Of a stretch of DNA of 5,339 bases, positions 1 to 5,287 are shown piece by piece. The translations under genes and the position numbers were made by a program. The number at the start of each line of letters is the position of its first letter. The stretch's first letter is position 1. Below the pieces are notes generated by a model. That model ran no database searches. It was given only the letters and a program-made list of their open reading frames with translations, and was not told where the DNA came from. Source of the stretch: Tissierellia bacterium (lineage in GTDB: Bacteria; Bacillota_A; Clostridia; Tissierellales; Peptoniphilaceae); NCBI GenBank assembly GCA_012513395.1, contig JAAZCH010000436.1, positions 1-5,339 of the forward strand, given 5' to 3'.

Positions 1-153
1 CAAAAAGGCAGTCCTACAAATAAGAAAGGAATACTAATAAATAGTTTTCATGAAACTCCTTATTTTCATGCTGACGAATATTCCTGGCCTATAACTGTAA
101 GAAACCAAAGTGAAATGAATTTAAATAATCTAGTAATTGAAAATAAAGAATAG
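1..153 (+). CDS. C-terminal end of an unidentified protein (5' end outside the window)
   Basis: Frame 1 is open from the first base for 50 codons and ends at TAG 151-153. The peptide starts QKGSPTNKKG, contains PYFHADEYSWPIT and ends LVIENKE. I do not recognise a family. It is hydrophilic, with no membrane segment and no visible helix-turn-helix. Its stop lies only 5 bases before the ATG of the ImmA-like gene, so the two are probably co-transcribed and perhaps translationally coupled. In many ImmA operons the upstream gene is an XRE-type repressor. This tail does not show that, because the DNA-binding domain would lie outside the window. It could also be a chance open frame, but the tight spacing argues for a real gene. 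Confidence 0.5.
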   Translation, partial: QKGSPTNKKGILINSFHETPYFHADEYSWPITVRNQSEMNLNNLVIENKE

Positions 154-158
154 ATATT

Positions 159-689
159 ATGAAAAACAGGTATGGATTAATCTATGAAGATGCCATGAAG
201 TTAATTATGAAGCATGAAACTAGAGACCCTGAATTGATTTTAAGAAACAGAAATGTCAATCTACTACCATTTACTGGCCAGACCCATGCTTTAGGTATGT
301 ATGTGGTTATTAAGAGGAATCGATTTGTTTTCTACAATCCTTCTATTGATGATAATTTTAAAAGAATGATGTTTGCCCATGAGCTGGGCCATGATCTTTA
401 CCATCGAGCGGAAGCCAAGGAAGGACTATCAGAATTTACCCTCTTTGACGTTAAATCAAGCCTAGAGTATGAAGCTAATCTTTTTGCTTCCCACTTACTC
501 CTAGATGAAGAGGAAATTATTGATTATGGGAAAATGGGCTATGACCTAGATCAAATCGCCCAGGTTATGAAAGTTAATATTAATCTTTTACTCTTCAAGT
601 TTTATGGAATGAATAAATTAGGATATGATTTTAATCTAGACCAATGTCTAAACAGGAAATTCTTTAAGGACATTGATGGTACAAAATAG
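159..689 (+). CDS. ImmA/IrrE-family zinc metallopeptidase
   Basis: This 176-residue cytoplasmic protein has the gluzincin signature HELGH at residues 74-78 (FAHELGHDLYH). The two histidines bind zinc and Glu75 is the catalytic base. A downstream helix EYEANLFASHLLL (103-115) supplies the usual third ligand, probably Glu105 or Glu103. This motif pair and the length are typical of ImmA/IrrE proteins (DUF955). In ICEBs1-like elements and phages these cleave or inactivate a partner repressor, which de-represses the element. No N-terminal helix-turn-helix is present, so it is the stand-alone ImmA type rather than an XRE-ImmA fusion. The ATG is 5 bases after the upstream stop, with only a weak purine stretch (AAAGAA) before it, suggesting coupled translation. 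A membrane protein gene follows 19 bases later. Family assignment is firm; the substrate is unknown. Confidence 0.92.
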   Translation: MKNRYGLIYEDAMKLIMKHETRDPELILRNRNVNLLPFTGQTHALGMYVVIKRNRFVFYNPSIDDNFKRMMFAHELGHDLYHRAEAKEGLSEFTLFDVKSSLEYEANLFASHLLLDEEEIIDYGKMGYDLDQIAQVMKVNINLLLFKFYGMNKLGYDFNLDQCLNRKFFKDIDGTK

Positions 690-708
690 GCTATAGGAAG
701 TTAGTATA

Positions 709-1212
709 TTGATAGGATTATTTATAGGGATATGTTTAATAATATTAGTTCTTTTTATAAAACTTTATAAGAATATTACCTTGCTTTCCTTCAAAACAAT
801 GGCTTTTGGAATTGACTTCTTTATTATTCTATTTTACACAATATATTTCTTCCATCCTTATGTGGCTACAAAACTTGTGGAAGGAAAGTTACAATATTTA
901 CTTGACGCAGGTGCTGGAATCCTTGCAGTAATTCTCTATGGACTTTTGATTCTATTTATCAATGATGCTTTCCCTAGAATAAGCAATATACTTAATTTAA
1001 TTATTACATTTATAGGTGTTGGCATAGCACTACCTTTTACAATTGGACTTCTAACCCCTGTAATTCAAATTTTCAATAACGGCTTTACATTCAATGGAGA
1101 TATTATTTTATCCCAGAACCATATGCTTAATCTTTTTCTGAAATATATTATTTTGGGAATTATTGCTCTTCCAATATGGAGATATAGGATGAATAAGCTT
1201 GAAGAATTTTAA
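709..1212 (+). CDS. Small multi-pass membrane protein, TTG start
   Basis: The product is 167 residues and almost wholly hydrophobic, with about five predicted membrane spans by eye (roughly 2-20, 30-49, 66-84, 94-118, 139-157) and short polar loops. It ends in a basic/acidic tail, RYRMNKLEEF. The start is TTG at 709, chosen because AGGAAG at 695-700 sits 8 bases upstream and the hydrophobic segment begins at residue 2. No in-frame ATG has a comparable site. It follows the ImmA-like gene by 19 bases on the same strand and is almost certainly in the same operon. I do not recognise a family. No transporter motif or catalytic residue stands out. A role in membrane immunity, exclusion or signalling for the element is guesswork from context. 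Confidence 0.75.
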   Translation: MIGLFIGICLIILVLFIKLYKNITLLSFKTMAFGIDFFIILFYTIYFFHPYVATKLVEGKLQYLLDAGAGILAVILYGLLILFINDAFPRISNILNLIITFIGVGIALPFTIGLLTPVIQIFNNGFTFNGDIILSQNHMLNLFLKYIILGIIALPIWRYRMNKLEEF

Positions 1213-1257
1213 TATAAATAGGCAAATAAAAAGCGACTACTCTAAGAAAGGTTTTCT

Positions 1258-1279
1258 TAAAGAAATCTCTTTATTTTTT
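1258..1279 (+). terminator. Candidate AT-rich intrinsic terminator for the ImmA operon
   Basis: TAAAGA (1258-1263) pairs with TCTTTA (1268-1273) around an AATC loop, followed by six T's (1274-1279). A second small hairpin, TAAGAAA/TTTCTTA (1243-1249 with 1253-1259), overlaps it. The stem is short and has only two G-C pairs, so termination would be weak. The position, 46 bases after the membrane protein stop, fits. Confidence 0.35.
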
Positions 1280-1327
1280 ATCCTTATCATTATGCCAAAA
1301 TTGATTGGAAGAGACAATTTTAATATC

Positions 1328-1349
1328 TTAATAAGCCCATGCTTATTAA
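1328..1349. repeat. Perfect 9-bp inverted repeat with a 4-base loop
   Basis: TTAATAAGC (1328-1336) and GCTTATTAA (1341-1349) are exact reverse complements around CCAT. There is no T-run on either side, so it is not a standard intrinsic terminator. It lies in the 252-base gene-less stretch between two convergent genes. It could be an RNA processing or stability hairpin or a protein-binding palindrome. Confidence 0.45.
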
Positions 1350-1403
1350 AGACTAATAAAGGCTTTACTATTATTTTCTGGTCATTCTATTCTTTTCTTG
1401 TTA

Positions 1404-1443
1404 GTTGCATATAAAATAAATTATGCGACATAGTTATTTTTTG
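1404..1443 (+). terminator. Candidate weak terminator between convergent genes
   Basis: GTTGCATA (1404-1411) can pair with TATGCGAC (1422-1429) with one G-U pair and a 10-base loop. A T-rich run follows (TTATTTTTTG, about 1434-1443). It lies about 190 bases past the membrane protein stop and about 20 bases before the end of the convergent gene. It might serve as a backup stop for + strand transcription. On the opposite strand an A/T-rich tail without a clear U-run follows the same hairpin. Confidence 0.3.
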
Positions 1444-1464
1444 TTTATTTATGTGTATTAAGAT

Positions 1465-1950
1465 TTATATATTAACCTCATTTATTCCTATTTCAGTCAA
1501 ATCGATAAATTCTAGTTCCATTTCCGCTTCTGCTTTCGAAGGATAAAAGGTGATTTTATCATAAGGTTTCAAGTTGTTTTGCCATGATTCTATATTACTT
1601 AGAAAATCTGCTCCATTTTCAGAAATTATAAAGCACTCTAAGTCTTTATTGATATAACAAATTGTTGCATCACTTTCTAAGTCACATGGTTGACCAACGG
1701 TTCCAATAAATCCACCTCTACTATCTTTCGCCATAATATCTACTTGTGGAACAGTATAAAATTCTAAATGTGGTGGAATACAGTCATCAAATATAAATTG
1801 AATATCATAATCGTTAGCATATCTCTGATACTCATCATTTCTGTCATTAACATTCATAGAATAAATTGTTGTACTTGCTGTTATAATCTCAGCATCTTCT
1901 AAAAATACTGCTCCAGTAAATTCTGTCCTATCCAGATAAATTTTTCGCAT
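1465..1950 (-). CDS. Hypothetical acidic 161-residue protein, possibly SUKH/SMI1-like
   Basis: The ATG (1950-1948) is preceded by GGAGG with a 6-base spacer, a near-ideal ribosome binding site, which supports a real gene. The product is soluble and clearly acidic, with four cysteines (57, 89, 98, 106) and no signal peptide or membrane span. I do not recognise it with certainty. The stretch from residue 71, DIMAKDSRGGFIGTVG, then ICYINKDLECFIISENG (97-113) and FLSNIESW (116-123), reads like SUKH/SMI1-KNR4-type proteins. In those, a conserved GG turn and a C-terminal FL..W helix are common. Many bacterial members are immunity proteins against polymorphic toxins. No toxin gene lies next to it. 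It is a monocistronic, lone gene convergent with the ImmA operon. The function is unproven. Confidence 0.72.
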   Translation of the reverse strand: MRKIYLDRTEFTGAVFLEDAEIITASTTIYSMNVNDRNDEYQRYANDYDIQFIFDDCIPPHLEFYTVPQVDIMAKDSRGGFIGTVGQPCDLESDATICYINKDLECFIISENGADFLSNIESWQNNLKPYDKITFYPSKAEAEMELEFIDLTEIGINEVNI

Positions 1951-1991
1951 CTTTAACCTCCATCAAACCTATATATATGCAGATATAGATA

Positions 1992-2116
1992 TTATTTTAA
2001 TGTCACACTTTTCTACAAATCTTTATCTCTAGTATATAATTCACTCACTATTTTATCAACCAAATTTAACCAATTATCCCTCAAATGTCTCTGTTTATCG
2101 AATGTCATATGTTGTC
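1992..2116 (+). repeat. AATGTC cluster resembling the insertion-sequence end at 5191-5240
   Basis: AATGTC occurs at 1999-2004, 2084-2089 and 2101-2106, with TTGTC at 2112-2116. The same hexamer is the core of the terminal repeats near 5191-5235, read there on the - strand. Segment 1992-2006 (TTATTTTAATGTCAC) matches the IS end TTATGATAATGTCAC at 13 of 15 positions. TATATAATTCACT (2033-2045) occurs exactly in the IS end (5215-5203 on the - strand). The two sites point towards each other. Whether this is a decayed end of a related element or coincidence in AT-rich DNA is open. Confidence 0.3.
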
Positions 2117-2270
2117 ATCTATCAAAACTATCTACATATAGTTATAATTGTGTATAGTTTAGAACTAAAATATGCCCTATTTTTTAATTAACAGGAGCAT
2201 CCCTGAATAATACTGAACTCACCACATCATAATACCCATATATTAATGGACATGTTTCCAAGTATAATAG

Positions 2271-2301
2271 GACATTGAATGTCATCCGTACATTCAATGT
2301 C
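2271..2301. repeat. Perfect 12-bp inverted repeat, 7-base loop
   Basis: GACATTGAATGT (2271-2282) and ACATTCAATGTC (2290-2301) are exact reverse complements separated by CATCCGT. Neither strand has a T-run after it, so it is not an intrinsic terminator. Each arm is itself partly symmetric (GACATT..AATGTC), so it could be an operator for a dimeric regulator, a cruciform or recombinase site, or part of a degraded mobile element. No gene starts close by to indicate a regulatory target. Confidence 0.7.
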
Positions 2302-2553
2302 TCATATTCTCTCAAAGCATTGATATTACTAAATTTTACTGTTCCTCTAGTTTCACCATAACCTCACAATGCCTTGAAGAGACGATTATGATGCTGAAGG
2401 TAGATAGTAGCCCCTTGGTGCCAGGGTATATTTCTAATCTTCTATCGTTTCTCTATGAAATCTTTAAGATTTTTACATAGTACATTTTGCTTACTGCATT
2501 AAAAAAACTATCTTAATAATTTAATAAATACCTTTTATATTAAAATTGTAAGC

Positions 2554-2588
2554 AACAAAACCTTCAAAATATATTTGAAGGCTTTGTT
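2554..2588 (-). terminator. Hairpin terminator after arsC
   Basis: On the - strand AACAAAGCCTTCAAA and TTTGAAGGTTTTGTT form a 15-bp stem with one G-U pair and a 5-base loop, beginning 19 bases after the arsC stop. The 3' arm itself is T-rich (GGTTTTGTT) and further T's follow within 15 bases (TTACAATTTT). The length of the stem and its place at the operon end make it the likely transcription end of the arsenic operon, although the U-tract is not continuous. Confidence 0.7.
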
Positions 2589-2607
2589 TATCACAATTTA
2601 AGTTTAT

Positions 2608-3009
2608 TTAATTCTTTTCTTTCTTCACTCTACTTATCAAATTCTCTACCTTTTCCTTAATCAAATCTCTTGTCTCTCTGTAACCATCAATTGGGCCACC
2701 TGATGGATCATCAAGACCCCAGTCCTCGCTATGGCTATTAGGTACGAAAGGACAGACTACATTGCATCCCATTGTAATTAAAATATCTACTTCTTCAGGG
2801 ATCTCATTTAATAATTTAGGACGTTGGTCGCTCATATCAACCCCAACTTCATCCATAACTTGAACAGCTAAAGGTTTTACTTCATGATAACTTTCTGTTC
2901 CTGCTGAATAAACTTCCAAATCGTCATTACCTAACTTTTTTGCCCAAGCTTCTGCCATTTGTGAACGACATGAATTATGAACACATATAAAAGCAACTTT
3001 CTTTTTCAT
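2608..3009 (-). CDS. arsC: Arsenate reductase, thioredoxin-coupled (low-Mr phosphatase fold)
   Basis: This 133-residue cytosolic enzyme reduces arsenate to arsenite using a cysteine relay. The active-site loop CVHNSCR at residues 9-15 is the CX5R P-loop of low-molecular-weight tyrosine phosphatases, with Cys9 as nucleophile and Arg15 binding the oxyanion, followed by SQMAEAWAK as in ArsC. The resolving cysteines are Cys82 and Cys86 in MGCNVVCP. The general-acid loop is WGLDDPSG (97-104). The length matches the family (B. subtilis ArsC has 139). The start is the ATG at 3009-3007 because AGGAGG lies 7 bases upstream. A longer frame would begin at 3045 but lacks a ribosome binding site and adds 12 non-homologous residues. 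The gene lies 71 bases after the ACR3 stop, last in the operon. The C-x3-C spacing differs from the C-x6-C of B. subtilis, as in the clostridial/archaeal-type branch. Confidence 0.93.
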   Translation of the reverse strand: MKKKVAFICVHNSCRSQMAEAWAKKLGNDDLEVYSAGTESYHEVKPLAVQVMDEVGVDMSDQRPKLLNEIPEEVDILITMGCNVVCPFVPNSHSEDWGLDDPSGGPIDGYRETRDLIKEKVENLISRVKKEKN

Positions 3010-3080
3010 TCGTATACCTCCTAATAGGAAGACTGTTCGATACAAGCAGCCCTCATCTATGATAAATTATTTTAAAACTA

Positions 3081-4136
3081 TCATTCCGAAACAGGGAACC
3101 AATGCTTAGTGTTGTTTGCTATCTTCACAAGTAACAACATTAATGGTACTTCTGTCAAAACCCCTACAGTTGTTGCAAGTGCAGCTGGGGAATCCATACC
3201 AAACAATGCTATGGCAACTGCAACGGCTAGTTCAAAGAAATTGGAAGCACCTATCATACCTGCTGGTGCTGCTACATCGAAAGGTAATTTAAGCCATTTA
3301 GCTGCTCCGTATGCTATAAAGAAAATTAAAAATGTCTGAATAGTTAGTGGAATAGCTATAAGCAAAATGTGTAAAGGATTATTCAATATTGTTTCACCTT
3401 GGAAAGAGAATAATAATACCAGCATTAATAATAACCCTATAGTAGTTGCACCATCAAATTTAGGTAAAAACCCATTTTCAAAATAATCCAATCCTTTTTT
3501 CTCTATTACTTTCACTCTAGTTAATATACCACCTGCCAATGGAATAACTACAAATAGTACTACAGATAATATTAAAGTATCCCATGGAACTACTACATTA
3601 CCCACTCCTAGTAAAAACTTAACTATAGGAATAAATGCTACTAATATGATTAAATTATTTGTTGCTACTTGAACCACTGTATAAGCTGGGCTGCCTTTTG
3701 TTAATGTACTCCATACAAAGACCATTGCTGTACATGGTGCTGCTCCCAGTAAGACTGCTCCTGCTAGATATTCTGTTGCAAGTTCAGGTGTTATAAAATT
3801 TTTAAAAACTATAAATAAGAAAAATGAAGCTATTGCATACATAGTAAAAGGTTTAATAAGCCAGTTTGTTATCCATGTTACGTATAAACCTTTAGGATTT
3901 TTCCCTACATTTTTTACACTTTGAAAATCCACCTTCATCATCATTGGATAAATCATTATCCAAATAAGGATTGCGGTAGGGATGGATATCTGTGCATATT
4001 CAAATCTACCAAAAAATTCAGGTATTGCTGGCAAGTATCTACCAATTAGCACACCCCCTATCATGCTAAGAGCAACCCAGATTGTTAAATACTTTTGAAA
4101 AAAATTTATTCCCAAGGGTAATTTTTCCTTCGACAT
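3081..4136 (-). CDS. acr3: ACR3-family arsenite efflux permease
   Basis: This 351-residue inner-membrane protein with about ten hydrophobic spans exports arsenite (and perhaps antimonite). The ACR3 hallmarks are present: GAAPCTAMVFVWS, whose Cys135 corresponds to the essential TM4 cysteine, and GASNFFELAVAVA, whose Glu302 corresponds to the essential TM9 glutamate. The N-terminal region GLYVTWITNWLIKPFTMY is also typical. ACR3 proteins are often annotated arsB, but this is not the E. coli ArsB (NhaD-like) family. The start is ATG 4136-4134, because GGAAGGA lies 9 bases upstream. The upstream in-frame ATG at 4154 has no ribosome binding site. The gene lies 57 bases after the arsA remnant and before arsC. 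ACR3 works on its own as a secondary carrier; ArsA, when present, can energise ArsB-type pumps. Confidence 0.95.
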   Translation of the reverse strand: MSKEKLPLGINFFQKYLTIWVALSMIGGVLIGRYLPAIPEFFGRFEYAQISIPTAILIWIMIYPMMMKVDFQSVKNVGKNPKGLYVTWITNWLIKPFTMYAIASFFLFIVFKNFITPELATEYLAGAVLLGAAPCTAMVFVWSTLTKGSPAYTVVQVATNNLIILVAFIPIVKFLLGVGNVVVPWDTLILSVVLFVVIPLAGGILTRVKVIEKKGLDYFENGFLPKFDGATTIGLLLMLVLLFSFQGETILNNPLHILLIAIPLTIQTFLIFFIAYGAAKWLKLPFDVAAPAGMIGASNFFELAVAVAIALFGMDSPAALATTVGVLTEVPLMLLLVKIANNTKHWFPVSE

Positions 4137-4166
4137 GTTAATCATTCCTTCCATTCGAAATAATAT

Positions 4167-4185
4167 GGGAGGTCTAAAACCTCCC
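4167..4185 (-). promoter_or_regulatory. Intercistronic hairpin between arsA remnant and acr3
   Basis: On the - strand GGGAGGT and ACCTCCC pair perfectly over 7 bp (five G-C) around TTTAG, between the arsA stop and the acr3 ribosome binding site. The following bases (ATATTATTTCG) are only moderately T-rich, so it may be a weak attenuator or an mRNA processing/stability element that sets acr3 expression relative to arsA. Confidence 0.5.
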
Positions 4186-4193
4186 TCAAAATA

Positions 4194-4520
4194 TTATAAT
4201 AATGCTGCTAACTGTTCTCCTTTTAATTCTTCGGGAGTCCATTTAATTACTGCAAAATTCCCTTTTGACTCTTTATCAATGGTATTAATCCATTCTACCT
4301 CATTGCTTGCTTTTGCTTTTAGTATTTCGTTAGTGGTCTCTGTTGCATAAAAGCTTGAATTAACAAGCCACCATTTACTAAATATATCTGCTCTATCTAA
4401 ATCATCTTGAAGTCTTTTTGCTTCATAATAAGGAGTTGCCTCTGGTAATGCAACTATTAAGACTTCAGTAAATTTATCATCCTTAAGTTTTGGTAGTAGT
4501 TTCTTAACAGACTCTGGGAC
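4194..4520 (-). pseudogene. arsA: arsA 3' fragment (arsenical pump-driving ATPase)
   Basis: The frame encodes 108 residues from VPESVKKLLPKLKD through TEVLIVALPEATPYYEAKRL, WWLVNSSFYAT, KASNEVEWI to GNFAVIKWTPEELKGEQL. These are the closing segments of the second nucleotide-binding half of ArsA. Full-length ArsA has about 580 residues, with two P-loops and a metalloid-binding site. None of these remain, nor does any start codon: the fragment contains no methionine, and an in-frame TAA lies a few codons upstream of Val-Pro-Glu-Ser. Homology stops abruptly at about 4520, where the transposase fragment begins in another reading frame. The gene is therefore dead. Its place before acr3 and arsC shows the ancestral order arsA-acr3-arsC. 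Confidence 0.88.
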
Positions 4521-5167
4521 CGAAAGATGGTGTGCTTATCGGAGTAGATTGATTGAGGGACACCATAGCCGAGAACGCATTGCCGCATGGTCTCAAAGTA
4601 TCCGTTCAGGCATTCGTTTTCACAAATGTAAAGCCCTGTAACTGTTCCGGAGGCGTCATCAATGGCTCCGTGGAGAGATGACATCTTGCCATTCCTAAAC
4701 CAGTCAAATGGGGTTGCATCGATCTGCAGTAACTCACCTGGGCAGTCCCTACGCTTTCGCCTGTTCTTACGACGTTTTGCTTTTTTGGATTTAGGGCTTT
4801 TAATTCCTGCGGATTTTAGTATACTAGAAAGTGCCGTGTATGATAGTTTTATTTGATGCTTATCGGCAAGTATGTCCTTGAAGTGAAGGAAGTTGACACT
4901 CTCATATTCGGGTAGGGAATGAATCTGGAGTATCTTTTTCTTCACTTCTTTGGAAACAGCATGAGATGGCTTTCTGTTTGAATTTTTGTGGATTAAGAAC
5001 GCCTCGCCTTGTGTAATCAGTCCTTTCTTTAAGCGTGAAATCTGACGTTCTGAAAGCGAAAGCAACTCGGCTGCCCGTCTGCGATCGATGGTGCCATCAA
5101 TATAGGCATTCATCACTTTTAATCTTTTTAATTGTTTTTGAGACAATGTAATCTTTCCTTCTTTCAT
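4457..5167 (-). pseudogene. Truncated DDE transposase, ISNCY/IS1202 type
   Basis: The open frame has 236 codons, but only about 215 residues belong to the transposase. The N-terminus (about 1-60: KITLSQKQLKRLKV, then AAELLSLSERQISRLKKG) is a helix-turn-helix. A basic linker follows at 127-140 (KSKKAKRRKNRRKRR). The RNase-H/integrase core then begins with LLQIDATPFDW (first catalytic Asp150), HGAIDDASG and SIYSDKHTIF (second Asp210). The third catalytic acidic residue and the remaining half are absent. After Phe215 the frame runs out of frame through arsA and stops at 4457. Family members usually have over 400 residues. The region looks more GC-rich than the ars genes, as expected for an incoming element. 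The ATG at 5167 has no good ribosome binding site. A TTG seven codons in, after AAGGA, is an alternative start. The protein is expected to be inactive. Confidence 0.85.
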
Positions 5168-5190
5168 GTTTAAATCTTATGTCAAAATGG

Positions 5191-5235
5191 GACATTATCT
5201 CAAGTGAATTATATAGTGACATTATCATAAGTGAA
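5191..5235 (-). repeat. Two 18-bp direct repeats in the insertion-sequence end
   Basis: GACATTATCTCAAGTGAA (5191-5208) and GACATTATCATAAGTGAA (5218-5235) match at 16 of 18 positions and are offset by 27 bp. They lie between the presumed IS tip and the transposase ATG. Tandem short repeats at an IS end are commonly transposase-binding sites, and these also overlap the promoter elements, so binding could repress transposase transcription. A small ATGTC/GACAT inverted repeat (5179-5195) adjoins them. Confidence 0.7.
5208..5235 (-). promoter_or_regulatory. Probable promoter of the transposase, reading toward the ars genes
   Basis: On the - strand there is a perfect -10 TATAAT (5213-5208) with TTCACT (5235-5230, 4 of 6 to TTGACA) 16 bases upstream. 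Transcription would start near 5200, about 35 bases before the transposase ATG. No strong terminator is visible between here and acr3, apart from the 7-bp hairpin at 4167-4185, so this promoter could also supply acr3 and arsC. Confidence 0.55.
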
Positions 5236-5258
5236 CTACACTATTTTCCAACATAGAA

Positions 5259-5287
5259 TTGACGTGAAATTATTTTGGTGGTAAAAT
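5259..5287 (+). promoter_or_regulatory. Sigma-A-like promoter reading out of the right edge
   Basis: TTGACG (5259-5264, 5 of 6) and TAAAAT (5282-5287, 5 of 6) are separated by exactly 17 bases. Transcription would begin near 5294 and leave the window. The first transcribed bases are G-rich (ATGGGGGCTGAG at 5295-5306) and in frame 1 from the ATG are open to the window end (MGAENLGDNFGRRYP). With no Shine-Dalgarno, however, this is more likely leader sequence or the start of an unrelated element than a gene. It diverges from the transposase promoter. Confidence 0.5.

Larger units (their letters stand above)
1951..2607. other. 657-base gene-less region with repeats and possible decayed sequence
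   Basis: No open frame of useful length with a start and ribosome binding site is visible on either strand. The region holds the 5' untranslated part of the - strand hypothetical gene and the arsC terminator. Between them are a cluster of AATGTC hexamers, a perfect 12-bp inverted repeat and a - strand reading frame broken by stops. The stretch from about 2200 to 2450 looks less AT-rich than its surroundings. This mixture suggests a scar of past mobile-element insertion rather than an ordinary promoter region. Confidence 0.55.
4516..5240 (-). mobile_element. 5' remnant of an ISNCY (IS1202-group) insertion sequence
   Basis: The element comprises the transposase 5' half and its outer end. The outer boundary is placed near 5240 because the - strand sequence TGTAGTTCACTTATGATAAT begins there, starts with TG, and contains the first terminal repeat. 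The inner boundary is the arsA junction at about 4516-4525. No second inverted terminal repeat is seen at the junction, so this is not a simple insertion into arsA: the far end of the element and the 5' part of arsA are both gone. The target-site duplication cannot be tested without the other end. Confidence 0.65.

Noticed and set aside
1199..1414. A 71-codon + strand frame starting with TTG inside the end of the membrane protein gene
   Set aside because: The TTG has no ribosome binding site. The frame overlaps the preceding stop and runs through two hairpins and a candidate terminator, and the peptide looks like translated AT-rich spacer.
3109..3339. A 76-codon + strand frame inside acr3
   Set aside because: It is the antisense shadow of a clear membrane transporter gene with conserved catalytic residues.
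4193..4198. Perfect - strand TATAAT at the arsA stop, as a possible acr3 promoter
   Set aside because: No acceptable -35 hexamer lies 16-18 bases upstream, and such hexamers are common in this composition.
4135..4350. A 71-codon + strand frame opposite the arsA fragment
   Set aside because: The - strand frame in the same place encodes recognisable ArsA; this one is its shadow.
4662..4856. A 64-codon + strand frame opposite the transposase
   Set aside because: Antisense shadow of the transposase, with no ribosome binding site.
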